Assembly (NCBI GenBank): GCA_003254885.1
Contig: QANT01007641.1
Span: forward strand, 1 to 64,000
From: Purshia tridentata
Taxonomy: Eukaryota > Streptophyta > Magnoliopsida > Rosales > Rosaceae
Length of the DNA: 64,000 bases
Reading direction: 5' to 3'
The notes under the pieces were generated by a model. It searched no databases. It was given only the letters and a program-made list of their open reading frames with translations, and was not told the DNA's origin. A program made the position numbers and the translations under genes. Shown piece by piece: positions 50,531-62,385 of this stretch (its first letter is position 1; every line of letters starts with the position of its first letter).

Positions 50531-51992
50531 TACTCCGACTCTTAAATTTTAACTACAAGTTTATTTCACAAAATAACTCGTACACGTACTCAACTAATAT
50601 CATCCTTTAATTAGTAAAATAATACATTCCAATCATTAATCCATATTTTCTTTTTATAGAAATAAAATTATCCTTGGTGCTATTATTATTTATTATTTTT
50701 ATTATTATTATCAACAACAAAAACTGACATTCATAAAATTTCAACTCAAACACTTTTTTTTTCCCAACAAAAGAATGACGGGTTGTCAACTGACTGGTAA
50801 TACAATGTGTTGCATAAATATGACCATGCAGTGATAATATAATATCACTTCATTAAACAAGACATTTTTCTTTTTTAACATCTTATAAAATATAGAAAAA
50901 CTTCATGTGATACTAATGTGACATTACAACATGGAGAGAAGAGTGGCTCTTAAAACCTAGGGTAATACTAAGGAGATCATATTATTGTACCACATTATAT
51001 AGCCTCATAGCCACCCTTCCTTCTCCTTATGTGATATCACATATAGTACCTGTTCTCTATAAACTATAAAGTACTAACTTATAAATAAAGGCCAAGACAC
51101 ACTAATTTAAAATTGTCTTTTTCTGACAGGCCACGACGACTAAAGCTTCAATTAGATTTAGTAAATAGGTAGGTAGATAGGTAGTAAAGTAGAAGGAGCG
51201 AGCAAGACATGAATATTATAGTGCATTTTGATTGGTGATTGGCATACATTCATTTACATATTAATTAGTAGATATTCTGAAAAAGGTGAATGAAGATGTC
51301 AATTGTCAAATGAGAACCTTGTTTTCCACTACTTTAGCTGAAGAGCAACTAAATAGCAAGATCTGGTATTAGACAGTGAAACTAATAAAGAGAGGAAAGG
51401 GATAAAAGGGGAGGCTTGAAAAAACAAAAGTAGTATAGTGAGCCCATGCCATTATGCCAATTGCCAAAGTAAGATAGGTAGCATGGACATGGAGAATTTT
51501 CTGAGTTATTATTACGCAAGAAAGTAACAAAGTAAGAAAGCTAGCTTGGTAGTGTACTTGTATTGTATATATACATGTTCATCGATCGGATATTCTTAAT
51601 TAAATTTACTTACGACTTCCTGTATGAATTAATGCATATATACACCAGTTTTTTTCTTATAGAAATTAAGCATGTTATGTATAGTATATTAATTATTGTG
51701 ATAATGTAATATGTATATATATAATAAAAAGCTAAAAAATTAAACTTAAGGCATGATAAATAGAGAAGCAGCAGTACACGTAGGTATACATGGAATTTGG
51801 ATGTAGTAAGAAGAACGTTTGTCTGAGAATCTGGAAAAGGGAAAGTGTGAGAGGAGTGAGTAGGAAATTAAGGGCCAATTGAGATCCTTTTGTCATGTAT
51901 ATATATATAAATGATGATGATCATCATATATATATATATGCCGGACGAAGGTGGCTATAATATACACATTGTTGATATTAAAACTATTAACT
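50531..51992. other. Intergenic, divergent PPR and NAC promoters
   Basis: No gene was found. The stretch is AT-rich with a TAGG-type short repeat near 51165-51185. The NAC side includes a TATA-like run and an upstream open frame, listed separately. Confidence 0.5.
51898..51911 (+). promoter_or_regulatory. Possible TATA box of the NAC gene
   Basis: TATATATATAAAT lies about 85-95 bp upstream of the NAC start codon. TA runs are common in this window, so the call rests on position. Confidence 0.4.
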
Positions 51993-52024
51993 ATGGCGCC
52001 GGTGGGATTACCTCCCGGATTTAG
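51938..52024 (+). other. Upstream open frame overlapping the NAC start
   Basis: An ATG at 51938 (and in-frame ATGs at 51911-51919 if the leader is longer) opens a frame that runs out of frame through the NAC start codon and stops at 52022-52024. It would lower NAC translation if included in the mRNA. Whether it is depends on the transcription start. Confidence 0.4.
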
Positions 52025-54032
52025 GTTTCACCCAACGGACGAAGAGCTGGTGAATTATTATCTGAAGAGGAAAATTAGTGGGCAAGAGATTGAGCTTGAT
52101 ATCATTCCTGAAGTTGATCTCTACAAATGTGAGCCTTGGGAGTTAGCAGGTCTTAATTACTTTCATACACACATTAATTTCTTCATTAATTAGGTAATTA
52201 ATTGTTTGTGTTTATACTGATCATCATGATCAGAAGCATTGTGTATGTTTATAATATTGGTTGGTTGCATGCATGCAGAGAAATCATTTTTGCCAAGTAG
52301 AGACCCAGAGTGGTACTTCTTTGGACCCCGGGATCGAAAATACCCAAATGGGTTCAGAACAAATAGAGCAACGAGAGCTGGATACTGGAAGTCCACAGGC
52401 AAAGACAGAAGAGTAACATCCCAGAATCGTGCCATTGGAATGAAGAAGACGCTCGTTTACTACAGAGGCAGAGCCCCTCAGGGCATTCGCACCGATTGGG
52501 TCATGCATGAATATCGCCTTGATGACAAGGACTCATGCCTCGACGACACCTCCGCCACTGCCGCCGCCATTCAGGTATCATCAACTCCTCATCATTAATA
52601 TCATCATTATTTGGGTTATTATTATTATTATTAATTAATAATATGAAAAGCATAGAGTTAATTCGATGCTTGAGGCAGTGAGAAAAGCATTTCTTTTCTC
52701 TTGCTTTCATTTTAGTTTCCACGTCTCGCAAAAGCAGCTTAAAGCTTCATCCCGCCTAACACACACTCCAATTAAGCAGCATTAATTAACTATATACAGG
52801 CCCCCCTCGGAAACTTTGGAATTGGATGCATATGTGGAACAATATTAATAATTGAACTAGAGCCAACTAATGAATTAATATGTGTAATAGGGAAAAGAAC
52901 TAGCTAGTAACGTAAAACTTGCGTGCATGAGTTGCATGGAATTGGAAGCTTATAAGGGATTTTTCTATAGATTATATATTTCTCTCAGGGTCAGTGACTC
53001 TCGAACTTTTGTGTTTTGCGTACTATATATTAATATTATCAGCATTTACTTTCATATATTATATAGGCATAAACAAATAAGTGGCTGACATATTCGTTGC
53101 TTGCACCGGATCACTTAGAACTCCTATCTTATCTTATAAAGTTGGGGCTTCAGGCCACTTTGTCTTTTTCTAATGAGACAAAAGTAAAATCCCCCTACGA
53201 TCCAGATTAATTCCTTCTCAAGCTTAAGAATTAATTATATATATTATGTTTAATTATGCATTTAATATCTTTTAATTTATCATTAATTCTGTATATGATC
53301 TAGTTCTAGAGTTGAGAGTTAAAAATTCAAACCACAAAAAGCAGCCTTGTCATCAGTTTCATTGTGAAAGAAGGTGTCGCGGACTTTTTACTTTATTCCA
53401 AAGTCCAAATTATAAGCATATAATATAATACCTTCATACTTCTCTTTAACACTAAAAAAATATTAACTTCATCATGAACCCTCTTTCTTATCTTTTTTTT
53501 GTTGTTGTTGCATTTGCACATTACTATATATAAATTCGAAAATGTTGTCTTACTAGGTAATGGAATCTGGAGATTAAGAAAATAATTCTGATAATAAAAC
53601 TTATTATACAGTATACTTTAAGATAGAGATATCAGATATAGTAACATTATAGATTATTTGGCTTGTAGAAGTAATCATACTATATGTTTCCCCTAACATA
53701 CCAGTACTTATTACTGTTGATGACTACTACGTATGCAGGATTCTTTTGCATTGTGTCGCGTGTTCAAGAAAAATGGTATTTGCTCGGAGATTGAAGATCA
53801 GCAAGGGCAATGTAGTAGCACCGTATCATTAATTGAGAGATCACAAGGTGTAAATAATGATTTTGAAACCATGTCACCGGACATTCCGATGGCATCATCT
53901 TCATTTCCGGAGGAGGAAGACAAAGACGACTCATGGATGCAGTTCATCACAGATGATGCATGGTGTTCTTCTAACACTGCTTTTACTGGTGGTGAAGAAC
54001 TCTCTCAGTCTCATGTGACATTCACAAACTAA
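51993..54032 (+). CDS. NAC domain transcription factor, short form
   Basis: Three exons (51993-52149, 52279-52574, 53739-54032) join in frame to 248 residues. The NAC DNA-binding domain fills residues 1-160: [20 protein letters not shown] (A), [16 protein letters not shown] (B), [20 protein letters not shown] and [14 protein letters not shown] (C), [20 protein letters not shown] (D) and [13 protein letters not shown] (E). An unusual Ala/Thr-rich insert, [11 protein letters not shown], lies before the last block. The tail is short and acidic and ends around [13 protein letters not shown], a probable activation motif. The start at 51993 is used because it gives the standard [10 protein letters not shown] beginning; an upstream GTG in the same frame is not a plant start. 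No membrane segment, so it should be nuclear. Target genes cannot be inferred. Confidence 0.93.
52575..53738 (+). other. Second intron of the NAC gene
   Basis: This 1.16-kb AT-rich intron separates subdomain D from E. It has GT and AG ends and no open frame of interest. Confidence 0.8.
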
Positions 54033-54562
54033 TTAAAAAAAGATTGGTGGTAAATAACTTTACTATGCATGCATGGATGTAATTTTCATACTTTAAATAT
54101 AATAAAACGCATGCATGCATTCGATTTCAAAAAGAAAAATTATTTTTAATTGGGTTGTATTCATTCTACGATGGTTTGGTTGGTGGCTTTGTAGAGTCAG
54201 ATTATCAGATGGCTAGTCTAGAGATTTTGATGTGGACCTCTTCCTGAGGTGCTTTGGGTGTTACTTGTGGAATAAAAGGGCATATCACTCGATGCTTACT
54301 TTGTATACGACAATTTTAGTAACTGGATTTTGATATTGACTTCTTGAGTGGCATACTATTGTTTAATTTAATGGTCTTTAAAGTCAATTCGTCATGAATA
54401 AGATTTGAGGGCTTTCTTTCCCCTCATCCTCTGCTGCTTTCATCCAGTGTTTCTATTGGTGTAATAAAGTTGAAGAGCAATAGGTATGTAAGATAATTTG
54501 AACTAATTAAATCATGCAGCATGTTTTGCCAGCAGTCATCGTTTGGCTTAGCCTATTATGTG
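54033..54562. other. Convergent 3' flanks of NAC and DHH genes
   Basis: Only 530 bp separate the two stop codons, so both 3' UTRs lie here. The motif GCATGCATG occurs near 54067 and again near 54110. Confidence 0.5.
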
Positions 54563-57251
54563 TTACAAAGCCATGACACCAACCTTCCACCGCTCAAATT
54601 CTGCAGAGCCTAACATGAAGGAACTGGCATTTCGATGTCCACCACCTCCAAATTCCTGAGAAGAATATGCAAAATGCATTTTAGCTCTTTCAAAGTAATA
54701 TATATGCTCTGTTTAACAGGCAGGAAAGGGAAAAACCTGTGAGATGGGCGTTGTGTCTTCCCTGTCCACACTCCTAAGGCTTATTTTTAGCAATTGGTTT
54801 TCAAGCTCAGGTACTCTGTATACAATAGCCCCAATGCCCCTAAGAGAAAAAGAAAAAATAAATAAATAAATTGAAAAGGAAGGATGAAGCAGACATCTTA
54901 ATGATGCCTATTACAATACATAATCAAACAAGTTTCTATATGTGCATTGGATATCTACAAAGGTGTAACAGTTTAACTTGAAATCAATAAAAAAATGACG
55001 AAAGAGATGAAAAGGGGAGTATTTTGCACCTGGGAAACCAAAGTCAAGTATATCAACAATGATTTTGCAGGGAACCTCAATAAACAGACATAAAAAACCA
55101 ATATGGCAATACCCCATAAAACTAACAAAAGAGCACAGATATAATTCTGAAAAATGCAGATGATAGGATGTACCCCATCCTTATTACGTTCATCCACATG
55201 GATCTCAAAATGAAAAACAGAGTTGGGTAGTCTCCCCTTTACAAGGGCCACTACTGAGGTGTCTACTATCAGTTGCTCTTTCAACTAGGCTATGTTATCC
55301 ACTGAATAAATATTGGAAAAAGGAAAGTCTACCACAATTGTATCAATAAACATGATAATCAAGGAAAACTATTTAGTGCCTCCTATATGAGATGCCACTC
55401 TAATACTATAATCATTTATGGTTTAAGGGGGAAATAAGCTATATTTGCCAAGCAATTGTTAACCCCATTTATAGTTTTCTGCATTCAACATTGTTTGTGG
55501 ACAAGGGGATTGGAATGTGATAAGTAAAAACAATGTGCAATCAGCAGCACTTCTAAAGAAAGCAAAGGAAAGCCAAGAAATTTATGAAAAAAATTCACAA
55601 GCTAGACATATACAAACAACGAACTGGATCCACAGGTACCATCCATTTCAGCCTCCTGCTTCAGGCCCACAACTATTCATGTGACTAGCACCAATAACAA
55701 AAAAACCTATAATAAATTCAAACTAAGAAAAAATAGTCCAAAACTCCTATCTCCTGTATATAATGAAAAGAGGGGCATGAAGTAAAATGGTGGTTAAAGA
55801 ATTGGAAGAGAAAAAAAAGGAAATAAGTAAACAGAACGCAAATCAGAGAAATGTACATTTTTCAAGATCATGAGTAAATAGAATGTCACAGACCTTAAGT
55901 TTAGACTACGGCTTTTAGTAGCTAACTGATGTCCGAGTTCACTCCTCAACTCTGAGATAGATTCCCCGTTGACAGCCTACAAGCAGCAGAAGGATAAGGT
56001 TAGGCATTGCCAACCAATTTTCCATCTTTTTTGTTTAGCAAATTTCTTTCTGTTTTTCAAAAGAATACACAGAAACCTGACGGATGCAAAATGTGAGTCA
56101 AGATATTTACTTGCGTGAATTCAACTTTACTATAAATTAACAATGCAACATGTAAAAGTAGTTAAAACTGGTACATTTTGTATGTCTGCTAAGCTTAAAA
56201 TTGGATACTGGCGACAACAATTAAACCAAAACTTGTATCACAATATTTGTGCATTTTGAACAAATTCCTTGAAACTAAAATTATGTTATTCTAACAAAAT
56301 TTTCCACCTTTTATATTTTATCAATGTTTTAAGAAATAAATAGTGCACACTAAAGACATCTACTTTTGTTAACTTGGTTAACAACCATACATACACATAT
56401 GCAGACACCAGACCAATGAAGAGATTTAGTATACCAGACAATGTCCAAAGGCTCCACCCCCAAGTGCAATTTCATAAGACTGATTGAGAGCTTCATCTAT
56501 TAACTTCTGCTTTTCTGATAAGCTCACAATTCCATGACTAATTAAGGACTCCAAGTCCAAAGAAAGCAACTGCCCAAAAAACAAAACCATAAAATTTTTT
56601 ATTAATTCAACTATATCAAATGAGATGAAGCAAACTAGTAAAGTAGCAAATTACCTGTTGGAACAAAGATGGGTTCAATCCAAGGTCGTATTGAATGTTC
56701 AAATCTTTGAGTCCACTACTGAAAGCTTTACTATTGGGAAGCCTCCACCTCCACAAATCCCCATCCTCAATATATTCAAACAGCCTCCTAACTCTGTCAA
56801 ACTGAGCCACCACCGCCTTGTCATTGTCACCATCATCAGTTTTGTCCCTGAAGTAATCATAAGCAATCGTGGCACCACTCCTTTCCATGTCTAAAACGCT
56901 AGTGACATTTTCACCAGTCAGCATTCCAAGTGAGGTCTTGTGGTGGTCCAAAACAACAACGTTGGGGACCTTGGAAGAGATCTCCTGGACAAAGCCAGGG
57001 GGACCCACAAAGTCGAGGAGGTAGAGGTCGGCAATGTCGTGGAGAGGGAGGTGCTTGGGTGTGATGGGGCTGTAGACGGTGTTGGGGAAGAAGAGGGCTT
57101 CAATGGAGTTGGCTGAGAAGTAGAGGTGTGCGGCCAATGCAGCAAATGCACCGTCTGGGCAAGGATAGTGATACAGCACCGCCGGTTTCCTCTTTACCAT
57201 GTTCCTGCACACACTGGAATTCATTGCCGCCGCCGCCGACGAACTCCTCAT
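54563..57251 (-). CDS. DHH/DHHA1-family phosphoesterase-like protein
   Basis: Five exons (57251-56655, 56569-56435, 55976-55894, 54839-54737, 54655-54563) join in frame to 336 residues. The DHH domain has VLYHYPCPDGAFAALAAH (motif I, with CPDG), DLYLLDFVG (motif II), VVVLDHHKTS (the DHH signature) and an acidic stretch around YIEDGDLWRW (likely motif IV). The DHHA1 end has EFGGGGHRNASSFML, the glycine-rich substrate loop. Family members are metal-dependent phosphohydrolases acting on short oligonucleotides, cyclic dinucleotides or polyphosphate; the plant substrate is unknown to me. Start at 57251 reads MRSSSAAAAMNSS; a second Met at 57224 is equally possible. There is no strong targeting peptide. 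Its promoter is shared with the ORRM6-like gene. Confidence 0.9.
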
Positions 57252-57498
57252 GTATAGTCTGCCGCTATGCTTCTTCTGAGTTCCAAATTAGCAGTGTCGT
57301 AATTGGCTTTGGTTTTCTAAGCAATAGGCCAAAAATTTTGGATGAAAAATGAATTCATCATAATTTAGGGGTAAAAGTGTAATTTAGCAAAATTAGCCTT
57401 GAACAAATAAATAGTTGAAGATAACTGGTTACCTTGGAGTAGCTACTGTAGTCTGTACCTTCATTTCTTCATTCATTGATTCGATTTTGAGGCCCGAA
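57252..57498. promoter_or_regulatory. Divergent promoter of DHH and ORRM6-like genes
   Basis: Only 247 bp lie between the two start codons, so both leaders and core promoters fit into this gap. No clear TATA box was seen. Confidence 0.6.
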
Positions 57499-58828
57499 AT
57501 GGCAACGAGCGTAGTCCTGAGAAGCGCCCCAAATCCATGGGGTTGGGCTAATAATGCCAGAAAGGCACAAGTCACGCAACAGAGAATATTTCAAGTGGGC
57601 AGCTCCTCCTCGTTAACTTGTGCTTGGCGGTCCCTTAATTGTACGATTTGGGTGTCATTCGCTTCCCTTTCTTTGTCTCCGAGACACAAACAAGGCAGCT
57701 TCTTACCATTGGCGTGCCTTTCTTCTTCTTCTTCTTCTTCTTCTTCTTCTTCTTTCAAGACCTCCACCAAGCTCTACGTCAGCGGTTAGCTTTCTTTTCC
57801 CTATTTATGTTCTATTTTTTCTACATTTTGTTGTTGATAGATATAAGAGCGTTGTGTAATCTTATTTGGTGTTTACCTGGGAATGGAATTGAAATTCTAT
57901 TTTTTGTGGGTTAAGATTAACCCCTGCAACTCTGTCCAATTTACATTTCTAAAGCTCCTTACTTGAGGAGGTTTATAGGCTTGATGACAGCACTCATGTT
58001 TCTTAGAAAAGAAAACAAAGATTCTAACAAACTAAAGCTCCACAATTGATATACTTGGTTGTGCAGGGCTTTCATTTCGCACCACTGAAGAGAGTTTACG
58101 AAATGCTTTCCAAAATTTTGGACAACTTGTAGAAGGTGAGAACATAAAAAATGTTAACATGTTCCTGTCTCAGTTGAGCTGCTAATAGGGTCTGTGAACT
58201 ATTGGTGTTTTCTTTAAAACAAAGAGTTTTCTTTTCTATTTTACAGTCAATCTGGTGATGGATAGAATAGCAAATAGGCCAAGAGGGTTTGCTTTCCTCC
58301 GCTATGCAACCGAGGAGGAATCTCAAAAGGCTATTGAGGGAATGCATGGAAAGGTAAATCTAAACCATTATTTAGAACCAATCATGAGCCATCAACAGTA
58401 ATTAGGAAAGAAATGGCACTGCATACAATACTATATATCATACAATATAACAGTACCTTCAGCAAGTCCTGGCCATGAAAACAACTAGTTGATAATTAGT
58501 TGTACTTGAAGTAGAAGATCCAGCTAGTTGAGGATTTTTCAGGGGAAAAACCAATTTTTACTGCATACATAGTTGAGAAAGCTGGCTTGCTGACAGTCTC
58601 ATTCTTGCAATATGTATGTTTCTGTGTGTGTGTGCATCTTCATCCATAATTATTGTTCCCAAAGTGTGCATCTTCATCTAGATTACCCAAATTCTTGCTT
58701 GACAAACAGAAACACTTTATTAATTTATCTTTTTTCAGTTTTTGGATGGCAGGGTAATATTTGTTGAAGTTGCAAAGCCCAGATCGGAGCTCCGTCAAAC
58801 TCCCAAAAAAAACCCAAGACAGTATTGA
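57499..58828 (+). CDS. ORRM6: Organelle RNA-binding protein with one RRM, ORRM6-like
   Basis: Four exons (57499-57784, 58067-58135, 58247-58353, 58739-58828) join in frame to 183 residues. The first 85 or so residues are Ser/Arg-rich and end in a run of serines, a plausible chloroplast transit peptide. A single RRM follows: KLYVSGLSFRT (RNP2), then RPRGFAFLRYATEEE (RNP1) and DGRVIFVEVAKPR. The size and layout match Arabidopsis ORRM6, a plastid editing cofactor; orthology is inferred from those features. The start at 57499 (MATSVVLRSAPNPWG) is chosen over an upstream in-frame ATG at 57415 because the latter adds an unlikely hydrophobic lead. The serine run is coded by a TTC/TCT repeat at about 57719-57754. 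Confidence 0.85.
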
Positions 58829-59701
58829 AGTGTCAGCCGGGAGGATCGTTGTTATTCAACATATAAGTAGTCGTCAAGTACCTTCACTAGTTCCTTGTCC
58901 ACTTGGGTCAAAATTCCCTTACTGTATGCTAATATATGCTATCATAAACGGTACGATTCAATTCAAGTTGCAAAACTAATCCAAGATCCTATGGTGAATT
59001 TTACAAGCAAATGTCTGAATTATGTAAGCTGTCGTTTGCTTTGAGTTGTAAACTAATCCAAGATCCAGTCGCTCCTGTTGCCAATTGGTAGGTTCAACAT
59101 CGTCTGGCCCTGGATCTAATCTAGCTTGTCATGCATTGTATTATATAATCCTGGAGCAGCAATCATATTTGTGAGTGAGGCATTTACGCATAGCATAGAG
59201 AGAATTTCACGTGTCAGTTGAGAAAAGAAAGTGCCAAAATCATGTGCTACAAAAATTCCCATCGTCCTAATCCCAATTCTATTTCTTCACCACTCAATTC
59301 TGGTGGGACTTAGTTTGTAGATTAAAAACGGGGCGAATATCTATAAAATTAAAGTCTAATAATTTTATTTCGTTCAAAGAATATGATGCGAAGAATGAAT
59401 CTGGAAAAAGGGATACGTTTGCAGGTTGCAACAAATGCATCATCAGACTCAAATCATGCAAAACCGAAGAGGTTAGATGTTTTCAATCATGAAACGGGAC
59501 GTTGTGGTGAACTTGGTGAACCAAGTACGACTTCAAAGAGTTGATGTCCGTTCGAACCTTCTCTCTTGACGTTTTAGGTCATTATTCCCCTATAATTAAG
59601 TACTATCTGATTTTCTGACGTGTTCTGACTTGCGAGTGGATGAGGGAAATCCAAAACAACGTTGAAAACGCACCATCTGCTGTGCCTGTAGGGAGGGAAT
59701 G
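58829..59701. other. Convergent 3' flanks of ORRM6-like and RVE genes
   Basis: The two genes converge here. I see their probable 3' UTRs and no further gene. Confidence 0.5.
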
Positions 59702-62385
59702 TTATGAGCAGACACGAGCCCTTTGCCTATCTCTCATCTCTTCAGAAATCATCGCTGACGTGTTCAAATTTCTATCAGCTAAACATCTTTTGTAAGGTAC
59801 AAACCCCTTCCTTGAATTGCAGGGCTCAACAGTACGGAGAGGTTCTTTACATAAAGAATCAACACCGTCTAAATGCTTCTCTCCTACATTTTCTACAGTG
59901 TTAACTGACCCATCATTCGAACCAGCACAAGATCTTTCCTTGTCTTTCATTCTTTCATCCACACAAGAATCGACAGGCATTTGACCTGAGCTTTGGTTAT
60001 ATGGCATGAGGTGAAAAAATGGTCCACCTTGGTACATAATCCACCATGGCAGAGGAGAATCAAGGTTAACTTCTACAGTATTTGGACTCTCTTTTTGGTG
60101 TTCCACCCTGTTAACAGTAGCACCGCATGCCAATGAATTCCAATTACTAATAATACCACCAAGTGACAAATGCGTGTCTGATTGGTCCAATCGTAATGTT
60201 CGAACAGGCTCATCATTCTCTTGTTTGGTCTTTGGCGTCGACAACTTACAATCCTCAGTACCAAAAGGAGATTTTTTCTGCAAGTCTGTAACCAACACTG
60301 TCCTTCCAAAAAGCTTAATACTTGTGGAAGCTCCAACATTGGCTGCATGTTCTTCAGTACTCGCAGTATGCTTGGAATCTGATCCATATTTCTACAAACC
60401 CAGATGAATAGAAGGGTAACCACAGAGTCAGAATCCTAAACAGCATAGAAGGATCCAGATTGGAAAAAAAAAAAAACAGTTCACCATACCATGGACGAAG
60501 AGTTTTCGAAGGTTGAGTCGGCAGATAATTGGACTGACGGGATAGATACTTTCATTTCTTCAGCGGATGAGTTGGATGTCATGTAATCATTCTCTTTTTC
60601 AGCATGGGATAAGCTGGTTGAATGCATGTCTGTAGTATATGAATTTGACGATGGGGATCTGTTATGCTGATCCAAAGCTGCAGACCCCAGTACATCTGAA
60701 CCAACTGCAGATAATACTGAAGTGGGAGATAGTTGGTCTTTCTCTGCAACTGAAGAATGTGGGGATGGTGACCTTTCTGGTGATCCATTTCGAGAATCCA
60801 CTGATTTACGTGGATAAGGATGCATAGGCTTCCTCTTAGGCCGTGGAGGAGGTATCTCAATTGGTTTGATGGAGCCTTCACTAGTTCCATCTGACTCCTT
60901 AGCTACCTGAAAGCAAGAAAAACCGTATGAATGCACTGCAGGAGACATGCTAAATAGAAAATACTGCCAAGTGATGTTTTAATAGTATAGGGTCTTGGAT
61001 ATCTAACTCCAAAATGTTATGATTAATGCTTACATGTTACAATAGGAATTTGCTACGAAAGTTATTAGCATTAAACCTTAGAGAAGAACTTTTGAGCATG
61101 ACTTCGAATCTGAACTGCAGTTTTGGTGCCAACATGTTCTGCATGAATATAAGAGTAATTTCATCATCCAATGGTGTTAAAGAAAACTACGGTAGACAAG
61201 TTCTGCTGCACTGAACTTACCTTCTATTTGACGCCAACCTCGGCCAAATAATTTCAAGGCTTCAAGGAACTTCTGATGCTCTTCCTCTGTCCATTTTTCT
61301 CTTTGTTTTGTAATTGTGTAAGGTTTCCTGACCTGTAGAAACAGGGATAAAACAGAGAACAATTTAGCCAAAGTTCAGCAAATACATAAATTTTTGCCTA
61401 CAAGATATGCTCCTGAAAGAAAGCTATGAGAAGAGGGGAACCTTAGGTGCAATGTCATTGCCAAAAGAACATATCCCCTTCAATTCAATCGCTGCTTTTG
61501 ATTGTGCATCAGCTTTTGAACTGCAATTGCCAACTGCAACAAAGGCGTTTGACCCTGTGGCTTCACTCTGATCCTATGTCCAAATAAAAAGTTGGGTTGA
61601 TACTTTTCATCCAACATAGTCATATCAAGTGAAGAACTGTTGTTCAATGTTCATGAGCACAGAACTCAGATCAGAGGAAACATTGAGAAAACACGCAAAT
61701 AATCCTGCAGGAGTTTACATGAGATGACTCGCATACATAAATGTCAAACCAAGCAGCATCACAATACTAGTGAGTAGTGAATTCAGGTAGATTCATTGAT
61801 TTTGCCACATGTATAGTATGTAACAAAACACAATCCACCCTCACAAGTCACCAGCACATCAGCAAACGTATATGCAGACGCCTAATTACAACCCAACAAA
61901 CATTTCTGATTACAAACAAAACACACAGATGCTTCGAGCTGACCAATTGAGATCAAACATAAACGTAATCATTCGAGTAAACTAACTACTGCTTCAAATC
62001 AAGGTCTTTGTTTTTATGAGGTCCACCCAAACGGTGTGTATGTGCATATGCATCGAATTTAGGGTCCAATTTCTCACATCATAGAGAAACTCGTACGAAA
62101 AAATAATTAAATCTAGTATGCTTTAGTGAGTAGGCAAATCTAAAAAGTGCTAAGCATAGTGATGCACATTCAATTGGCAAGTCCCAAATGTATTAGTGAG
62201 CATATAAATCTACAAAATACTCAAAATAATCAAAATCTAACATCTTTTAGTGAGTCCATAGTGAAAAATAACAGAGCAAATGTTCATTGAGCAACTAACA
62301 CCAAATCTCAATCAAAATAACTCATTGCATACACAGAAAATAGAAACATAGTAAGGCAGTTGCATTTGCATACCTCAACAGCCAT
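59702..62385 (-). CDS. RVE1: REVEILLE-type MYB transcription factor (RVE1/RVE7 group)
   Basis: Six exons (62385-62374, 61573-61442, 61332-61221, 61138-61077, 60906-60490, 60391-59702) join in frame to 474 residues. The first coding exon is only four codons long. A single MYB-like repeat reads [40 protein letters not shown] and SHAQKFFSK, the SHAQKYF-type signature of the CCA1/LHY/RVE family. The sequence right after the repeat, [12 protein letters not shown], and the Pro-rich [16 protein letters not shown] fit RVE1/2/7 rather than CCA1 or LHY. The C terminus holds the conserved [14 protein letters not shown] and [13 protein letters not shown]. It should be nuclear and bind evening-element-like sites. 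The exact RVE member needs a tree. Confidence 0.9.
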
